Of a stretch of 64,000 nucleotides of DNA, positions 45,757 through 54,760 are shown in pieces. Position 1 is the first letter of the stretch, and each line of letters begins with the position of its first letter. Both the position numbers and the translations under genes were made by a program. Location of the stretch: the NCBI GenBank assembly GCA_031459765.1, contig JAVKHY010000002.1:186001-250000 (forward strand), written 5' to 3'. The notes under the pieces were generated by a model. It did no database searches. It had not been told where the DNA came from and saw only the letters and a program-made list of their open reading frames with translations. Source of the DNA: Armatimonadota bacterium (GTDB lineage Bacteria; Sysuimicrobiota; Sysuimicrobiia; Sysuimicrobiales; Kaftiobacteriaceae).

Positions 45757-46193
45757 CTGCGGGAAAGCGGCTGCTGATCGTCGACGACGATCCGGAGTTC
45801 GTGGAGGGAATCCGCGGGATCCTGGAGGGCGCGGGCTACGCCGTGGAGGCGGCCTACAACCCGGCGGACGGGTTCGTGGCGCTGCGCAAGGGACGCTTCG
45901 ACCTGCTCCTGCTCGACATCCTGATGGGGCGCGGGGCGGAGGGTGTGATGTTCGCGCGGAAGATGCGCAAGGATCCGGCGTTGCGCGATATCCCCGTGCT
46001 GATCATCACCGGCATCCGGGAGCAGATCGCCTTCCTCTTCCCTGGAGAACCCCTGCACCCCCATCTCGTGCCGGTGGACGAACTGATGGAAAAGCCGGTG
46101 GAACCCGCCCTGCTGCTGGAGAAGGTCGCCGCGTTGCTCGCGGCCGCGGAACGGCGGAAAGCATCCGGAGGGCAGAAGGCGGCCGGGGCGTAG
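45753..46193 (+). CDS. Receiver-domain response regulator
   Basis: A 146-aa receiver without output domain: LIVDDDPEFVEG, phosphoacceptor in LLLLDILMGRGAEG, Lys in LMEKPVEP. An insertion (REQIAFLFPGEPLHPHLVPV) precedes the Lys. It ends the three-gene signalling block. Without a DNA-binding domain in the block, the output may be protein contact, perhaps with an enzyme of the operon. Confidence 0.87.
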   Translation: MTAGKRLLIVDDDPEFVEGIRGILEGAGYAVEAAYNPADGFVALRKGRFDLLLLDILMGRGAEGVMFARKMRKDPALRDIPVLIITGIREQIAFLFPGEPLHPHLVPVDELMEKPVEPALLLEKVAALLAAAERRKASGGQKAAGA

Positions 46194-46199
46194 GAGGGC

Positions 46200-46766
46200 A
46201 TGATGGCCGGACCGGTGTCCTTCACGGCGGAGATCCGTCACGCCCTGTACGCCCTGACGCCGAACCCCGTGGAAGCCTGCATCCAGTGCGGGACCTGCTC
46301 GGCGAGCTGCCCCCTGGCGGACTTCATGGACCACTCGCCGCGGCAATTGATCGCGATGATCCGCGCCGGCCAGCGCCGGGCGGTCCTGGCCAGCAACACC
46401 TTCTGGATCTGCGCCTCGTGCTACCAGTGCACGGTGCGGTGCCCGGCCGAGATCGACGTGGCCCGGATGATGTACGCCCTGAAGCGGTACGCGATCTGGC
46501 GGAACCAGTGCGAGCGTGAAGCGGTGACGCGGGACTTCTCACGGCGCTTCATGCGCATGGTCGTGCGCACGGGCCGATCGTGGGAACCGGCGCTGGCGCC
46601 CGCTTATCTGGGGCGCCGCGGCCTCCGGGGCGTGCTGGACGAGGCCCGCGTGGCCGCCGGTCTGCTCTGGCACGGACGGCTGCCCCTGTGGCCACGCCGG
46701 ATCCGCCGGCGCCAGGCGCTGCGCAGGGTGCTGCGCCATATCGTCCCGGTCGGAGGACGCTCGTGA
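46200..46766 (+). CDS. hdrC: Heterodisulfide reductase subunit C
   Basis: A 188-aa protein with two [4Fe-4S] sites: CIQCGTCSASCPLADFM and CASCYQCTVRCPAEID. The C-terminal ~70 residues are Arg-rich and helical, longer than in typical HdrC. It overlaps hdrB by GTGA. HdrC relays electrons from HdrA to HdrB. Confidence 0.94.
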   Translation: MMAGPVSFTAEIRHALYALTPNPVEACIQCGTCSASCPLADFMDHSPRQLIAMIRAGQRRAVLASNTFWICASCYQCTVRCPAEIDVARMMYALKRYAIWRNQCEREAVTRDFSRRFMRMVVRTGRSWEPALAPAYLGRRGLRGVLDEARVAAGLLWHGRLPLWPRRIRRRQALRRVLRHIVPVGGRS

Positions 46767-47734
46767 AGACCTACGCGTACTATCCCGGCTGCTCGCTGGA
46801 GACGATGGCCCGATCCTACCACTGCTCGGCGGTGGAGACGGCCCGGGTGCTCGGCCTCGAGTTGCAGGAAATCCAGGACTGGAACTGCTGCGGGGCCACC
46901 GCCTATTTCCACATCGACGAACTCCTGGCCTACACGCTGTGCGCGAGGACCCTGGCCATCGCCGAGCGGACGGGACTGGACCTGGTGGCCCCCTGCGCCG
47001 GATGCTTCAAGAACCTGCACAGCGCCGCCGACGCCCTGCGGAAGGACCCGGATCTGGCGGAGCACATCAACGAGGCGCTGGCCGAAGACGACCTGCACCT
47101 GTCCGGGACGACCCGCGTACGGCACCTGATCGAGGTGTTCGTGGAGGACGTGGGGCTGGAGGCGATCCGGGCCCGCGTGACGCGTTCCCTGAGGGGCCTC
47201 CGGGTCGCCCCGTACTACGGCTGCCAGGTTGTGCGTCCGCAGAAGACCGGCGAGGCGGCCGAGCGGGTCACGTTCTTCGAGGACCTCATCAGCGCGCTGG
47301 GGGCGACGGCGGTGCCGTATCCCGCGCGGCTGCGCTGCTGCGGGGGATCGCTGATCGCCACGCAGCGCGAGGCGGCGCTGGCCCTCGTGCACGACCTGCT
47401 GAAAAGCGCGGTCGAGCAGAAGGCGCAGGTCGTCGCCACGCTGTGTCCGCTGTGCCAGACGAATCTGGAGGCCTATCAGGGCCTGGTCCGCCGCGCCTAC
47501 CCGGACCTGCCGGCGGTGCCCGTCCTGTACTTCACGCAGGTGATGGGCCTGGCCCTGGGGATCTCCCCCCGCCGACTGGGGATCGGCCGGGAACTCGTCA
47601 GCGCGGCGCAGGTCGTGCAGTTCTGCCGGCGCGGTACGGCGGCGGACAGTGAACACGCGCCCGGGGAAGCGGCGCGGGCAGGACAGGCGGGTGAGGAAGG
47701 CAGCCGCCCGCTGGCGGCGGGAAGGATGCGGTGA
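46763..47734 (+). CDS. hdrB: Heterodisulfide reductase subunit B
   Basis: A 323-aa protein with two intact CCG domains: YYPGCSLETMARSYHCSAVE, WNCCGATAYF, APCAGCFKNL; and YYGCQVVRP, LRCCGGSLIA, TLCPLCQTNL. In HdrB these bind the two non-cubane [4Fe-4S] clusters that reduce the disulfide. Residues after ~290 are a low-complexity tail. The presence of a fully ligated HdrB contrasts with the degenerate first CCG domains in the two ETF-linked paralogues upstream. Confidence 0.94.
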   Translation: MKTYAYYPGCSLETMARSYHCSAVETARVLGLELQEIQDWNCCGATAYFHIDELLAYTLCARTLAIAERTGLDLVAPCAGCFKNLHSAADALRKDPDLAEHINEALAEDDLHLSGTTRVRHLIEVFVEDVGLEAIRARVTRSLRGLRVAPYYGCQVVRPQKTGEAAERVTFFEDLISALGATAVPYPARLRCCGGSLIATQREAALALVHDLLKSAVEQKAQVVATLCPLCQTNLEAYQGLVRRAYPDLPAVPVLYFTQVMGLALGISPRRLGIGRELVSAAQVVQFCRRGTAADSEHAPGEAARAGQAGEEGSRPLAAGRMR

Positions 47735-47739
47735 GGACC

Positions 47740-49239
47740 ATGACAGAGACGGTGCGTCGGCACGTCGTGATCGATCCGATTACCCGACTCGAGGGGCACG
47801 GCAAGATCGACATCATCCTGGACGAGGCGGGGCAGGTCGATCGGGCCTACTTCCAGGTGCCCGAGTTGCGCGGCTTCGAGAAGTTCGCGGAGGGCCGGCC
47901 GGCGGAGGAGATGCCGCAGATCACCTCGCGCATCTGCGGGGTCTGCCCCACCGCGCACCATGTGGCCTCGACCAAGACCCTGGACGACCTCTACCGGGTC
48001 ACCCCGCCTCCGGGGGCGCGCAAGATCCGGGAGCTCCTCTACAACATCTTCATGGTGGAAGACCACGCCCTGCACTTCTACTTCCTGGGCGGTCCGGATT
48101 TCGTGGTCGGCCCGCAGGCGCCGGCGGCGGAGCGCAACGTGCTGGGCGTCATTGCCAGGGTCGGGGTGGAGACGGGCCGGCGCGTCATCGCCATGCGCCG
48201 CCGGTTGCGCGACCTCATCGCCCTGGTCGGCGGGAAGACCGTCCACCCGGTGTTTGGCCTGCCGGGCGGGGTGGCCCGGGGCATCTCTCCCGACGAGCAG
48301 GCGGAGTTCGTCCGCACCGCGGAGGACGCCGTCGAGTTTGCGCGCTTCACCCTGGACCTCTTCCACCAGGTGGTGCTCGCCAACCCCGAGTACGTCAGGC
48401 TCATCACCTCGGAAACCTTCACCCACCGCACCCATTACATGGGGCTGGTCGACGACCAGAACCGGGTCAACTTCTACGACGGGATGGTCCGCGTCGTGGG
48501 ACCCGACGCCCGGGAGGTGGCCCGGTTCTCCGCCCGGGAGTACCTGGACTACGTCGCGGAACACGTGGAACCCTGGAGCTACGTGAAGTTCTGCTACCTG
48601 AAACCGCTGGGGTGGCAGGGCTTCACCGACGGCGCCGCCAGCGGCGTGTACTGCGTGGCGCCGCTGGCCCGCCTCAACGCCGCCGACGGCATGGCCACCC
48701 CGCTGGCCCAGGCCGCCTACGAGGAGTTCTTCACCGTCCTGGGCGGCCGTCCGGTCCACCACACCCTGGCCAACCACTGGGCCCGGGTGATCGAGCTGCT
48801 CTACGCCGCAGAGCGGATGCGGGAGCTGAGCGGTGATCCGGAGATCACCTCCCCGGAGATCCGCGCCCTGCCCACCGCCACCCCGACGGAGGGCATGGGG
48901 GTGGTCGAGGCGCCGCGGGGCACGCTCTTCCATCACTACGAGACGGACGACCGCGGGGTCATCCGCAGGGCCAACCTGATCGTGGCCACGCAGAACAACG
49001 CGGCGCGCATCGCCATGAGCGTGGAGAAGGCGGCGAAGGGATTGCTCTCCGGCCGCGAGATCTCCCCCGGGCTGCTGAACATGGTGGAGATGGCGTTCCG
49101 GGCCTACGACCCCTGCCACGGCTGCGCCACGCACGCCCTGCCGGGCAGCATGCCGCTGCTGGTCCGGCTGCGCGACCATACGGGAAGCGTGGTGGCCACG
49201 TTGAGGCGGGATCTCGACGGGAGCCTGCACTATGCCTGA
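47740..49239 (+). CDS. mvhA: [NiFe] hydrogenase large subunit (MvhA-like)
   Basis: A 499-aa large subunit with both nickel-binding motifs: L1 SRICGVCPTAHHVAS and L2 DPCHGCATHA near the C-terminus; N-terminal ITRLEGHGKIDIIL is diagnostic. The ~20 residues after the L2 His would be removed by the protease encoded next. With MvhG, MvhD and HdrABC present this is a group 3c-type hydrogenase for H2-dependent electron bifurcation, or H2 evolution in reverse. ATG 47740 is chosen over GTG 47731. Confidence 0.95.
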   Translation: MTETVRRHVVIDPITRLEGHGKIDIILDEAGQVDRAYFQVPELRGFEKFAEGRPAEEMPQITSRICGVCPTAHHVASTKTLDDLYRVTPPPGARKIRELLYNIFMVEDHALHFYFLGGPDFVVGPQAPAAERNVLGVIARVGVETGRRVIAMRRRLRDLIALVGGKTVHPVFGLPGGVARGISPDEQAEFVRTAEDAVEFARFTLDLFHQVVLANPEYVRLITSETFTHRTHYMGLVDDQNRVNFYDGMVRVVGPDAREVARFSAREYLDYVAEHVEPWSYVKFCYLKPLGWQGFTDGAASGVYCVAPLARLNAADGMATPLAQAAYEEFFTVLGGRPVHHTLANHWARVIELLYAAERMRELSGDPEITSPEIRALPTATPTEGMGVVEAPRGTLFHHYETDDRGVIRRANLIVATQNNAARIAMSVEKAAKGLLSGREISPGLLNMVEMAFRAYDPCHGCATHALPGSMPLLVRLRDHTGSVVATLRRDLDGSLHYA

Positions 49240-49843
49240 GGGCTTCGCGGCGCCGACGGCCGGGGGGTCGGCGGCGGGGCAGCCCTCCGCGGCGCGTCCC
49301 CGCGTCCGGCTGCTCGCGCTGGGCAACGAACTGCTGGCCGACGACGCCTTTGGCCTGCTCGTGGCGCAGGCGGCGCGGGCCGCCCGGCCCGACCTGGAGG
49401 TGGCGGACGCCGCGGCGGGCGGATTCGGACTGCTCGACCTGATCCTCGACGTCGATCGTCTCCTCGTCGTGGATACCGTGGCCAGCGGCACCGCCGCCCC
49501 CGGGACGATCCACGTCGTGCGCGCGGACGACGTGCTGCCGGCCGCCGGCGGTCCCTCCCCCCACTACGCGGGGCTGGGGGAGGTCCTGGCGCTGGGACGC
49601 GCCCTCGGTTTGGCGATGCCCCGGGAGGTCATCATCATCGCCGTGGAGGCCGCCGACGGCGCGACGGTCGGAGGATCGATGCACCCCGCGGTCCGCGCGG
49701 CCATTCCTGAGGCCGTCCGCATGATCGGCGACCTCGTCGATGCCGGGTGGTGCAGACCCGGGGCAGACCACCCGGCGGCGGGAGGTGATGGAGATGCACG
49801 AACTCGGGCTGACCGAGAGCATCCTGAAGACCGCGCTCGATGA
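49232..49843 (+). CDS. Hydrogenase maturation protease
   Basis: About 203 aa; HyaD/HycI/FrxA-type endopeptidase: LLALGNELLADDAFGLLVAQ, VADAAAGGFGLLDLILDVDR, LLVVDTVASG. Conserved Glu and Asp residues of the nickel-sensing site (GNELLADD and VVDT) are present. It trims the MvhA C-terminus after nickel insertion. Its end overlaps the hypA start by ~50 bases, and the last 30 residues are low complexity. Confidence 0.88.
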   Translation: MPEGFAAPTAGGSAAGQPSAARPRVRLLALGNELLADDAFGLLVAQAARAARPDLEVADAAAGGFGLLDLILDVDRLLVVDTVASGTAAPGTIHVVRADDVLPAAGGPSPHYAGLGEVLALGRALGLAMPREVIIIAVEAADGATVGGSMHPAVRAAIPEAVRMIGDLVDAGWCRPGADHPAAGGDGDARTRADREHPEDRAR

Positions 49844-50144
49844 GGCCGCACGGGCCGGGGCCACGGCCGTGCGGGGGCTCCACCTGGTGCTGAGCAGCGC
49901 CTCGCACATCGAACCGGAGACGGTCCGCCAGCACTTTGCCGTGATCAGCCGCGGGACGCCGGCGGAAGGCGCCGAACTCTCCTTCACCATCCGGGAGGTG
50001 GTGGAAACCTGCCGCATCTGCGGCCGCACCTTCGTCGTCCACCACGACGAGGGCTGTCCGCACTGCGGCACACCGGCTCTGGCGGTCGATCAAGAGGACG
50101 AACTCCGCCTGGAAAGCCTCGACCTGGACGTCCCCGCGGCCTGA
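49794..50144 (+). CDS. hypA: Hydrogenase nickel-insertion protein HypA
   Basis: A 116-aa HypA: N-terminal MHELGLTESILKTALDEAAR with the nickel-binding His2, and the zinc site CRICG...CPHC. ATG 49794 places His at position 2 as required; an ATG two codons earlier would not. HypB and HypCDEF are not in the window and must be elsewhere. Confidence 0.93.
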   Translation: MHELGLTESILKTALDEAARAGATAVRGLHLVLSSASHIEPETVRQHFAVISRGTPAEGAELSFTIREVVETCRICGRTFVVHHDEGCPHCGTPALAVDQEDELRLESLDLDVPAA

Positions 50145-50168
50145 CGTCCGCTCCTGCCGCAGGCGGCC

Positions 50169-50825
50169 TCAGGCGTCGGCCTCGACGAGGCCCTTGCGGA
50201 TGGCGTACTTGATGAGCTCGGCCGGCCGGTGCAGATCGAGTTTCTCCATGATGCGCTGGCGGTGGGCGGAGACCGTCTTCACCGAGAGGTGGAGCATCTC
50301 GGCGATCTCCGGGCTGGTGTACCCCTCCGCCAGGAGCTTGAGGATCTCGCGTTCCCGCGTGGTCAGCTGCGCGTAGGAGGTGGCCTCCTCTCCCGCTTCG
50401 ACCCGGCGCAGGTAGTCGCCGACCAGGGACTTGGCCATGGACGGGAAGAGGTAGGTCTCCCCTCGCGAAGCGGCCTCGATGGCGTCCACGAGCTCGGCCG
50501 GGCGGGCCTTCTTCAGCACGTAACCGCAGGCCCCGGCGCGCAGCATCTGGAACAGATACTCCTCGTTCTCGTGCACGGTGAGGGCGAGCACCTGGACATC
50601 GGGGAACTCCTCCTTGATGCGCCGTGTCGCCTCGACCCCCCCGACCTTCGGCATGGCGATGTCCATGAGGACGACGTCGGGGCGCAGCCGCCGCACCTGC
50701 TCCAGCGCCGCCAGTCCGTCCTCCGCTTCACCCACGACTTCCATGTTGGGCGCGGACTCCAGCAGCGCGCGCAGGCCGGCCCGGACCAGGGTGTGGTCAT
50801 CCACGATCAGCAGACGCAGAGCCAT
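50169..50825 (-). CDS. NarL/FixJ-family response regulator
   Basis: A 218-aa regulator: receiver (LIVDDHTLVRAG, phosphoacceptor in VVLMDIAMPKVGG, Lys in VLKKARP) and GerE HTH (LTTREREILKLLAEGYTSPE, LHLSVKTVSAHRQRIMEKLD). It follows the heme-motif sensor kinase by 34 bases and is its cognate regulator. Closely similar to the orphan regulator at 8096-8773. Confidence 0.94.
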   Translation of the reverse strand: MALRLLIVDDHTLVRAGLRALLESAPNMEVVGEAEDGLAALEQVRRLRPDVVLMDIAMPKVGGVEATRRIKEEFPDVQVLALTVHENEEYLFQMLRAGACGYVLKKARPAELVDAIEAASRGETYLFPSMAKSLVGDYLRRVEAGEEATSYAQLTTREREILKLLAEGYTSPEIAEMLHLSVKTVSAHRQRIMEKLDLHRPAELIKYAIRKGLVEADA

Positions 50826-50859
50826 GCGACCCCCTCCCCGGCCGACAACGCCGGCCGGT

Positions 50860-52770
50860 TCACGCCGCCGCCTCCGCCGGCACGGGCACGGTCATCGCCA
50901 CCACCGTCCCCCGCCCGGGCGCGGAGGCGATCTCGAGCCGGCCGCCCAGCAGCGTCACGCGCTCCTCCATCCCGGCGATCCCCAGGCGCCGCCGATCCGG
51001 GGAGGCGCGCAGGGCCGCGGCCTCGAACCCGACCCCGTCGTCGGCCACCTGCAGGCGTACCGCGCCGCCCTCCAGCGTCAGAGAGATGGCCACGGTCCTG
51101 GCGTGGGCATGGCGGGCCACGTTGGTGATCGCCTCCTGGGCCACCCGGAAGACGGTCGTCTCGACGGCGGAGGGGAGGCGGCCCGTGCCGAAGCCCGCCG
51201 CCGCGAAGCGCACCTCGATGCCCTGCGCCTCCAGCAGCGTCCTGGCGTAGTGGCGGACGGCCGGCACCAGCCCCAGATCGTCCAGTAGCGTCGGGCGGAG
51301 AGCGAAGACGATCTTGCGAACCTCCTCCAGCGTGGACTCGGCGACGGTGCGGATCGTCCCCAGCGCGCGCTGAAGCCGGGCGGGATCCGTCGCGCCCTCA
51401 TGCTCCACGGCGTTGAGACTCATCATCAGGCTCGTCAGCGACTGGCTGACTTCGTCGTGCAGCTCGCGGGCGATCCGGAAGCGTTCCTCCTCGTGCGCCC
51501 GGATAAGGCGGGCCAGCAGCTCGCCGCGCAACCGTTCCTTGTCCCGCAACTCCTCGAAGAGCCTCCGGTTCTCCAGGGCCGTGGCCAGATGGCCGGCCGC
51601 GGTGGTGAAGAGCGTCAGATCCGCTTCCTCGAACGCCACGGGCCGCTCGCGGGCGACGATGATCCCGCCGAAGGTCTGCTCCCTGGTCCGCACCGGCACG
51701 GCCAGCCCCGCGCCCGGGGGGACGACCTCGCAGCACACCTCGGCGGGACCGACGGGATAGCACAGCGCCCGGCCGGTCTCCGCCGCGCGGACGACGATGC
51801 GCGCGCCGGTGGCTTCGAGCAGGGACGTCGCCCCCGCGCCCGCCAGCAACGTGGCCTGCCCCCCGTCCACGCCGTAGATGGCGCAGGCGTCCGCCCCCAC
51901 GATCTCCATGAAGACCGCCGCCGCCTCCGCCAGTCCCGCGCGCAGATCCGGCGCTTCGATCAGGGTGCGGCTAAAGATGGTGAGCGTGGACAGGCGCCGG
52001 GTGAGGTCCTCGATGCGGGCGCGCTGGGCGCGGGTGTACCGCTCGATCCGGCCGCTCATGTCGTTGAAGGCGGCGGCGAGCATCCCCAGTTCGTCCGAGG
52101 TCTGCACCGAGGAGCGCGCCCCGTAGTTGCCCCGAGAGATCTCCTTGACGGTGGCGACGATGTCGGAGAGCGGATCCAGCACGAACCGGCCGAGCAGCAC
52201 GCTCAGCGTGCCCAACGCCAGCAGAAAGGTGAACCCCACCAGTCCCGTCAGGAGCCGCGCGCTGCCCCGCAGGTGCGACTCGACGTGGGCCGTGTCCAGC
52301 GAGACGACGGTCGCCCCCAGGATGCGCGGGCCGGCGGTGTGGCAGCCCCGGCACTCTTCCCGGTTGGGGATCGGCGTGAACACCACCAGCTCGCTGTCCT
52401 CGGGCCGCTCCTCGGTGCGCGGCGTCCCGGTGGCGATGACCTGGGCCAGCAGCGTCGACGGCTGCAGGGTGCCGATCTCGTCGGGGTTGCTGCTCGCCCA
52501 CACCCGGCTGTCCGGGGCGTAGATGGCCACCCGTTCGATCATCGGCGCCCGCTCGATGTGCCGGATGATCTGTCGCATCTCGGTGGGGTTGTTGTTCACC
52601 ATCGTCGTGGTCAGGCTGTGCAGGATGGTCTCCGTCAGCGTCCTGGCCATCGTTTCAAACTGCGCCAGCCCCGCCGCCCGCTGGAAGAGCAGGAGCGCGT
52701 AGATCGAGGTCCCCCCCACGCCGAGGAAGATGACCACGATCCAGAGGGTAATCTTGAGGTGGAGGCGCAT
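50860..52770 (-). CDS. NarX-like sensor kinase with periplasmic heme-c motif
   Basis: A 636-aa kinase: helix 1, periplasmic domain (residues ~30-180) carrying the c-type heme site EECRGCHTAG, helix 2, HAMP, GAF domain (~300-430; DACAIYGVDGGQATLLAGAG), and a HisKA_3/HATPase core (ARELHDEVSQSLTSLMMSLN, VAQEAITNVARHAHA, VADDGVGFE). A CxxCH in the sensor domain means covalent heme, so NO, CO, O2 or redox sensing is likely. It sits directly after cytochrome b and heptaheme cytochrome c genes. Confidence 0.92.
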   Translation of the reverse strand: MRLHLKITLWIVVIFLGVGGTSIYALLLFQRAAGLAQFETMARTLTETILHSLTTTMVNNNPTEMRQIIRHIERAPMIERVAIYAPDSRVWASSNPDEIGTLQPSTLLAQVIATGTPRTEERPEDSELVVFTPIPNREECRGCHTAGPRILGATVVSLDTAHVESHLRGSARLLTGLVGFTFLLALGTLSVLLGRFVLDPLSDIVATVKEISRGNYGARSSVQTSDELGMLAAAFNDMSGRIERYTRAQRARIEDLTRRLSTLTIFSRTLIEAPDLRAGLAEAAAVFMEIVGADACAIYGVDGGQATLLAGAGATSLLEATGARIVVRAAETGRALCYPVGPAEVCCEVVPPGAGLAVPVRTREQTFGGIIVARERPVAFEEADLTLFTTAAGHLATALENRRLFEELRDKERLRGELLARLIRAHEEERFRIARELHDEVSQSLTSLMMSLNAVEHEGATDPARLQRALGTIRTVAESTLEEVRKIVFALRPTLLDDLGLVPAVRHYARTLLEAQGIEVRFAAAGFGTGRLPSAVETTVFRVAQEAITNVARHAHARTVAISLTLEGGAVRLQVADDGVGFEAAALRASPDRRRLGIAGMEERVTLLGGRLEIASAPGRGTVVAMTVPVPAEAAA

Positions 52771-52778
52771 CGCCGTCG

Positions 52779-53525
52779 CTACGCCCGGGACGGCGGCTCG
52801 GGCAAGGTGTCCTCCGGCCCGCCGACGCCGGCCGCGTCCTCGTCGACGATCAGCCCCGCCTCCAGCAGGCGCAGGTACTCCGCCCGGTGGTCGTGCCGCA
52901 GGCGCTCCAGCGGAATGGCGCCGGTCCACATCGCCGGGTCCAGGGGAAAGACGTCCGGACGGAAGTGGGCGTTGTAGAAGTGCCAGATGATCACGGCCAG
53001 GACGGCCAGCAGCGCCTCGCCGCCGTGGGCGACCCGGGCGGCCGGCACCAGCACGCCGGGCAGGACGCGGGCCAGGGCCTCCGGAAACCACATGATCAGC
53101 CCGCTGGTGGCCATCACCGCCGTGCCCCACACCACGGCCCAGTACTCCAGCTTCTGGCGGTAGTCGAAGCGGGCGAAGGCCGGCTTCGTCGGACGCAGCC
53201 CCACCAGGTAGGCGATGTCGCCGACGACGTCGCGCACATCCTGGAAGCTCACGTTCATCTCCCCGCGCTCCCGGCCCCGGCGCCGGGCGACGATGACGGC
53301 GCCGACGTGAAAGACGGCCTCGGCGATCAGGATCACGGCGAAGGTGCGGTGGATGAACCGCACCTGCTCGATGCCGCCCAGGACCTGGATGATCCGCTCC
53401 GCCCACGCGGCCTGGAAGTACTTCTGAGGCAGACCCGTCAGGGCCAGCACGTTGAAGGAGATGATGAGCACGAAGTGCTCGATCCGCTGGGCCAGGGTGA
53501 ACCGCGGGACCATCCGGACGCTCAC
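52779..53525 (-). CDS. Cytochrome b of a quinone-linked redox complex
   Basis: A 248-aa membrane protein with four helices and His pairs (RIEHFVLIISFNVLALTG, IHRTFAVILIAEAVFHVG, GGEALLAVLAVIIWHFYNAH) as in formate-dehydrogenase gamma and Ni/Fe-hydrogenase cytochrome b subunits. It binds two hemes b across the membrane. GTG overlaps the heptaheme gene's stop (GTGA). The likely job is quinol oxidation or quinone reduction coupled to the heptaheme protein. Confidence 0.87.
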   Translation of the reverse strand: MSVRMVPRFTLAQRIEHFVLIISFNVLALTGLPQKYFQAAWAERIIQVLGGIEQVRFIHRTFAVILIAEAVFHVGAVIVARRRGRERGEMNVSFQDVRDVVGDIAYLVGLRPTKPAFARFDYRQKLEYWAVVWGTAVMATSGLIMWFPEALARVLPGVLVPAARVAHGGEALLAVLAVIIWHFYNAHFRPDVFPLDPAMWTGAIPLERLRHDHRAEYLRLLEAGLIVDEDAAGVGGPEDTLPEPPSRA

Positions 53526-54460
53526 CCCGTCCGCCCCCTTCGCAGCTGGTCGGTGGCCCAGCGGCCCAGGTCCAGGACAGTGAGCACCCCCAGGAACCCC
53601 ACCGTGGCCGGGATGAGAATCCGGTAGAAGATCTGCACGTAGTAGACGAGCGGCGAAGCGTCCGGCGACGGCGTCCGGTGCTCCGTCCAGGCTGTGGCGA
53701 AGAACCGCCCCGCGGTGGGATGGCAGCGGCGGCAGGTGGCCAGAACGTTGGCCGGATGGACCATCGAGGCGGGGTCGGAGGCGGCGCGGATGCCATGCCC
53801 CCCGTGGCAGTCGGTACAGATCGCGGCCGGGGTGGGGCTCTGCGGTCTGGTCAGTTTGTACAGGGTCGTGGTCACGCCGTGGAACTCGCTGATGTAGGTG
53901 GTGTAGACCGCCCGCAGCCCGTACTTCCCCATGATCGCCGGATCGGCGTGACAGGTCCCGCACAGCTGGGGGATGTTGTTGCGGAAGACCGGGGTCTTCA
54001 CCCGGGCGGCGTCGTGGGGATTGTGGCAGGTGGTGCAGTTCGGCGTATCCCCGAAGCCCATCCGTCCGGCCCGGCCGTGTACGCTGGCCCCGAAGGTTTC
54101 GGCGGCATCGGCATGACAGGTGGCGCAGACCCGGGCCCGCGCCTCGCGGTACTCCCGCATCGTCGTCGCCCGCACCGCCGGATGGGGCACGGCGACGTTG
54201 GCGGGGTGGCACGCGGTGCAGGCCAGGGCCCGGCCGTGGGCGGAGGCGTTGAAGCGCGCGGCGTCGATGGTGACGGAGATGACTTCCGTGCTGGGAAGTT
54301 GCAGGACCATGCCGGGGGCGGTGTGGCAGGCCAGGCAGGCCTCGTTTTCCTGCCGGGTGTCCTGCGCCAGCACCGCCGGCGGGCGGGCCGCGGCGGCGCC
54401 GAGCAGCGTCCCGCCCAAGACGGCGCCGAGAACGATTGGGACCAACCGCGCAGAGCTCAC
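53522..54460 (-). CDS. Membrane-anchored heptaheme c-type cytochrome
   Basis: A ~312-aa exported protein with seven CxxCH motifs (CLACH, CTACH, CATCH, CTTCH, CGTCH, CTDCH, CRRCH) and a C-terminal helix (YRILIPATVGFLGVLTVLDL). The start is uncertain: codons for GTG at 54460 lie after the predicted transcription start (~54470), whereas ATG 54505 lies before it. The protein would take electrons from cytochrome b and pass them to a periplasmic or extracellular acceptor. Confidence 0.87.
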   Translation of the reverse strand: MSSARLVPIVLGAVLGGTLLGAAAARPPAVLAQDTRQENEACLACHTAPGMVLQLPSTEVISVTIDAARFNASAHGRALACTACHPANVAVPHPAVRATTMREYREARARVCATCHADAAETFGASVHGRAGRMGFGDTPNCTTCHNPHDAARVKTPVFRNNIPQLCGTCHADPAIMGKYGLRAVYTTYISEFHGVTTTLYKLTRPQSPTPAAICTDCHGGHGIRAASDPASMVHPANVLATCRRCHPTAGRFFATAWTEHRTPSPDASPLVYYVQIFYRILIPATVGFLGVLTVLDLGRWATDQLRRGRTG

Positions 54461-54476
54461 AAGAGGTCCCACTCCC

Positions 54477-54521
54477 ACTATAGGAATCGACCCGAACCTC
54501 CTCATCGGGCGGGGAACCGAT
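54477..54521 (-). promoter_or_regulatory. Palindromic box plus TATAGT -10 of heptaheme operon
   Basis: Read on the minus strand, ATCGGTT-CCCC-GCCCGAT (54504-54521) is followed after 21 bases by TATAGT (54477-54482). Confidence 0.68.
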
Positions 54522-54595
54522 TTGCCCTCGCGCCCCTGCCGGATCGCCGAACCGGCATCAGGGGCGCGGGGGCGGACAAGATCAGGCGGGGGGTG

Positions 54596-54706
54596 CTAGC
54601 GGCACACGGTGTGGATCAGCGAGACGATGAACGTCGCCACGAACGCCGTGACGAGGATCATCACGATCCCGCTGAGCAGTTCAAGCCTGCTGTTGCGCTC
54701 GTCCAC
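54596..54706 (-). CDS. 36-aa single-span membrane peptide
   Basis: GTG with GAGGAGGAGG upstream opens a frame of 36 codons: a charged head VDERNSRLELL, one membrane helix (SGIVMILVTAFVATFIVSLI) and a short tail HTVCR. It is 54 bases after the upstream two-helix protein gene on the same strand. Size and form suggest a small subunit or regulator of a membrane complex; nothing more can be said. Confidence 0.5.
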   Translation of the reverse strand: MDERNSRLELLSGIVMILVTAFVATFIVSLIHTVCR

Positions 54707-54760
54707 GGCCGCCTCCTCCTCGACGTCCGTCTCTGCCGGGTCGCGTCCTGCCACCCGGCC

